A program made the position numbers and the translations under genes. From contig NC_092565.1 in NCBI RefSeq assembly GCF_037975245.1, positions 12,925,499 to 12,989,498 on the forward strand: a stretch of DNA of 64,000 nucleotides. Direction: 5' to 3'. Each line of letters opens with the position of its first letter. Position 1 is the stretch's first letter. Source of the stretch: Apostichopus japonicus. Lineage: Eukaryota; Echinodermata; Holothuroidea; Aspidochirotida; Stichopodidae. This document shows positions 59,966 to 64,000 of the stretch, one piece after another. The notes beneath the pieces are model-generated. The model ran no database searches and was not told the DNA's origin. It worked only from the letters and a program-made list of their open reading frames with translations.

Positions 59966-60644
59966 AATCGCCGACTGAAAGTTTTTTCCCTCGACTGGCA
60001 ATTGAAGTGGGGCTCCGTCTCTCGTCCCTGCCCTTTTGCAATGAGCACGCGCACTGGGGATGCTATTTTGTCAATCTGTGATGTCATATATGTAAAACAT
60101 TATACTGCATTTGCATATCTCAATCTATGATAAGTAATAATTTAAAGAACAGAAAGCCCCAGAAAGTGGCCTTTTTTCATTTCGATTTTGGCACTTTTTA
60201 TAGCAAGCTAAAATATGGAAGAGACAATGCTGACCTTAAAGATTAGTATTATAATGTACAACTGATATGGTAACATCAAAGTGGAATAAGGTTTGACATA
60301 AAATATATATGTATCTAGATTGTTAATACTTTCAATATATGATTCTTCATACTATTTCTCTTATCATTATAGGTAAGTTCAAAACAAAATGGTTTTATGA
60401 GTATCTTCGATGTGTCGATCAATGTGGTATGTTATAGTACACCCAGAAGTATTTGTGGATCTCGCGATGCAGTTTGACATCAAAGTTACTGCCCTAGTTT
60501 TTGTTTTAAGACATGTTTCTATATACTTAATTTATCTTTGGTTGATAAGACAATTTACTCAGTTCTACCAACTGTAAATCGATCCGTAAACAGACATCAC
60601 GAGGCACTAATATGGCAGGCCAAATGTCTTATAATTAGATACTC

Positions 60645-60690
60645 GAGGTTTATCGGTCGATTACCAGGATTATTGGCCGATTAACCTGGA
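60645..60690. repeat. diverged 22-bp repeat, two units
   Basis: Two adjacent units of the form GGTTTATCGGTCGATTACC, the same motif as the array at 60947-61056. Confidence 0.65.
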
Positions 60691-60946
60691 ATGGCAATAC
60701 AAAAGTATAAGAGCAGTAGAACATAATAATGTGTGAGCATTTCCAAGGAGATGATGCAGCCTTCTACGCGTTTTTCATCCCTTAGGTAAATTGCTCTAAA
60801 GTTAAGACTTCTATAGTAACTTAAGTGAGTGGTCTGAGCATTACATATATATATACGGTTGCTAGGATAGGACTTAACGTAAGGTCTCCAAATGGGAACT
60901 CTTTACTATTTTCTCCTGGGCCTACCACAATTAAGGGCAGTTGAAA

Positions 60947-61056
60947 AACCTGGATTTTCGGTTGCTAAACATGGATTATCGAGCGATAAACCGGGATTAT
61001 CCGTGTTATTCCAGGAACATCGGTCTATAATGCAGGGTTTTCGACCGACAAAACCT
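60947..61056. repeat. diverged 22-bp tandem repeat, five units
   Basis: Five consecutive 22-bp units share a GGATTNTCGNNCGNTAAACC-like pattern. The period is exact although the sequence identity is low, which suggests an old array. Confidence 0.72.
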
Positions 61057-61059
61057 TGA

Positions 61060-64000
61060 ATGTCTAATTATTTGGCATTTGGCTTGCCATACGCGTAACG
61101 TGTTTGATAAAAGGCTTGTTGACCTTTTTCCAGTCTTACAAAGACGAGAGATAAAAGACAAATGTCAGACACGAATTAGCATCTTTAATCCGTGTAATTA
61201 TTCATATTACGAAATAGTTTCGTTCGTCATTACAAGACAATGGCCTGTGGATTGTTATTGCCAATTAATTTACAATCAAAATAGCATATATTGGTTAATA
61301 AAACTGGCACACACCAAGAAAAGAATATATATAACAAATGAATTAAACTGAAGAGTGAATTGTTTTATTTGTACATTTGGATTGAAAACTCGATGTCTCT
61401 GACGTCACACCACAGATCAAAAGATGTCTCCGTGAGACTTAGATATGACAACAAAAATTTAAAATGGTTGCTGAAAACAAAATATTTTCTGCATCATCGG
61501 TACATATCATCAGGAAAAAATGATTTTGTCAATAAATTTGTCAGAAACAAATGTTTTCACAAAAAGTTTAGAATTAAGCAATTACTTGACACAATTTTGC
61601 TGTAAATTTCTTGCAATGAACTTGCAGATGATATAAACTTGGTAGGAAAATAGTATCCCTAAAATTTTACTCTGAGACAGTACAAAGATATAATGTAGGT
61701 ATTTATTTTTAAACTAAACTGACAATTATCTACTCACGCTGTGTAATCCAAACTGTCTTTCTCTTGTGTGTGTGCATGGTTTACAAAGCAAACTATATAT
61801 TTTGTCATAGAATCAGCTTTCTCGAGTTTGTCAAGAAAACACTCCACCGTGGTCAAATTCGAATAATAATGAAACAATTATTTTCCCCCACAATTTAATT
61901 GTGAAAAGCACGCGAAGTGTATTGATTAACATGTTGTAGAAAGCAAAATAACGACTGAAACTGCATTTAAATATAAACGCCTGGGTTAAAGGCAGCTAGC
62001 TAATTTGAATTATTATTTTAAAAGCTTGCCAACTATGTATACCCAATTCACAATGTACAATGAACCATGTAACAGTCTTGCCTCTGTAGACTGAGGTGCG
62101 GACTTCTTTGTAGACCACGAGAGCATACGGATATATATATATATTGTTAAAGTAACGCACGGACTGTGTCGTCTTTATTATATTATTTCGTTTACTTTAT
62201 AGTTCTCCAAGTGTGACTGCCAGTGGCAGGTCCCCGATATAACTTTAATTTGACTCCGGCCAGCGTCTACAATGTGGAAGGTATTGACATATCATGTAAG
62301 ATTAATAATTAAACACAAAATGGACAAAGAAGAAAACCTCTCTAAATGTGTTTTGTTCTTCTCTTGGGAGTCTGATTTATTTTATTTTTTATTTATATCA
62401 TCCCCCCCAACCTTTCAATTCCTGGAATTAATCAAAATGGGTAGTCTGTGATTTTATATTGGCCAATGTCCAGGTCTTCATTAAAACCAGAGAGAGGGAC
62501 AATGATTTCACATTTCCAAGAATAGAATCAATCACGTGACTTCCTTAAGATAAAAAAATATGGGGGAATAGAAGAGGGGAAAAATAATAATTTCACTCTA
62601 GTCAGTAGAGGCCTAAACCATTTTGTTTTAATGGTTAGTTATAGCTGTCAATGAACCATGAATTGATGGGAGTTTTGTTTCGAAATAGATATACAATTAA
62701 AAGACTATATATATATCTTTTATTTTGAAAGCTAAGAATGAAAAAAAAAGAAGAAATCAAATTTTCAGCCTAACTGTCAAGATGATGCCACACATTATAT
62801 TGTTGCCATGGAAACAAAAAATTAATATCCCGTTGTTCAAGAATTCGTGACTTTGATGAACATGCAAATTAGAGTTTGGTTTGATCTTAAGCAAATGTTT
62901 ACAATATTTAGTGCAAAAAACACTGGTTGGAAACAAACTCATCTCGTTTAACACATAAACATTACGAATTTCTCATTTTGGTCCAAATTGATCGCATTTT
63001 GTCCAATGTTGTCGACTGGAATGGATAATTCACGATAGATAGTCTGCCCTGGCATTGTTTTAGACTCGTTGTCCCTTTCCCCTTTTTCTTATCTTTTCCT
63101 TGAGTTTGTTATAGTTTGATTATAATTATAATTATCATTATATTCGATCGTATTCATTCTTTCGTGCCATTCATGTGTTGTTTCCAGCGCAGGTGTGATC
63201 TCGTCAGGGCCATCTTCTTCTTCTTCTTCATTAGAAAACATCGTGTGATTTTCTTGAATCTAAAACATAACAAATACGAAATACAGCACATGGCTCTAGC
63301 AGAAATCAATTTTTTATTTTTGATGTAATTTGGAAACTGTCATATCCAGGGACTGATAATTTCACTCTTTATGAGTCACCGTTAGGTGATCACTCTTTTG
63401 AGGGGTGAATTTATACCAAAGAGTGACTTCACAAAAACAAAGCATAGCAATTTAATCATGGGCTACAAAGTGACAAACAAAATTGCCTGCATGCTTTGTA
63501 CTTGTCTGTAATTGATTTAACCTTCACCGGAATCATTCTCTTTGAATTATAATTATGATAGATCACTAACCACTACTAGTAGTCTCCAAGCCAGCAGGAA
63601 AATAACATAGATAACCCCTAATAAAGTAGCATAAACCAAATCTAAGAAACATCTCGTACTGTATTATATAAGTATAAATATCCATAAAACAGTACCGGTA
63701 TATAGTTTATCGGTTAAACGCATGTAGGAGTTAACTTTAAATATTGAGTCATATAGCATTCTAGTTGCAATTACTTACGAGCTCATCAAGAACGAACCAT
63801 GAGTTTTGAGCTATGACATATAGAACTGTAGATCGGAAACGACAATAAATGAGTCATTTTCAACTTAGTTTTAGAGAACTTGAACTTTCGCATGAGTAAT
63901 CTAAGCTAATATATTTAATTGCCATTCAAATTCATCCATATCATCTTCACGTATAATTCCAGGTTGATAAACAATGTTCATCGCGAAAACAAAATACACA
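61060..64000. other. non-coding stretch, nothing recognised
   Basis: AT-rich with short TA runs (near 62136) and short overlapping frames. Confidence 0.5.
63345..63430. mobile_element. possible relative of the nested MITE
   Basis: Words TTTCACTCTTTATGAGT, GATCACTC and GGGGTGAATTTATACC echo the ends of the MITE at 23695-23893. Complete termini are not recovered. Confidence 0.4.

Overview
This is an AT-rich, intron-bearing, repeat-dense piece of an animal nuclear genome. Most of it is non-coding. Recognisable coding sequence is a small fraction, split into exons with GT/AG boundaries. The two gene families seen (a pancreatic-lipase-type secreted hydrolase and a natriuretic-peptide/speract-receptor-like ectodomain), the tRNA-derived SINEs and the many short inverted-repeat elements fit a marine invertebrate deuterostome, most likely an echinoderm. 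That assignment is inference; no species marker was identified.

Layout. 1-8.8 kb: no certain gene; one possible first exon (630-715), a decayed mobile-element gene with several frame breaks (about 4.4-5.5 kb), short tandem repeats and a SINE. 10.4-25.6 kb: two tandem, same-direction (minus strand) five-exon lipase genes, A (18610 to 11012) and B (25608 to 19479), each predicting 364 residues with a complete Ser-Asp-His triad, an unusually short lid and no C-terminal PLAT domain. Exon lengths and phases are identical between copies. The introns differ by insertions: copy A carries a TTAA-flanked MITE, a roughly 1.1 kb foldback element and a SINE; copy B carries a hAT-like element with a second MITE nested inside it. 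Both 3' ends adjoin a ~122-bp tandem repeat made partly of decayed copies of the last-exon end, and a TA microsatellite.

25.6-39.6 kb: no gene recognised; it holds SINEs, long (TA)n runs and a TIR-bearing element between two of those runs. 39619-40306 (+) is the first exon of a receptor with a signal peptide and a type-1 ligand-binding domain; its remaining exons were not found to the right. 40.3-64 kb: apparently intron/intergenic, with a second copy of a SINE family, a hammerhead-ribozyme-like motif, a 44-bp minisatellite (about 18 units), a near-pure (CAT)n tract, a diverged 22-bp repeat and several TA microsatellites.

The lipase pair probably acts as secreted digestive or phospholipid-cleaving enzymes; the receptor exon is a separate locus with no evident functional link. 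No clearly new multi-gene system was found. The observations most worth following are the short-lid lipase pair, the exon-end repeat array beside it, the hammerhead-like motif and the nested or target-specific small transposons.
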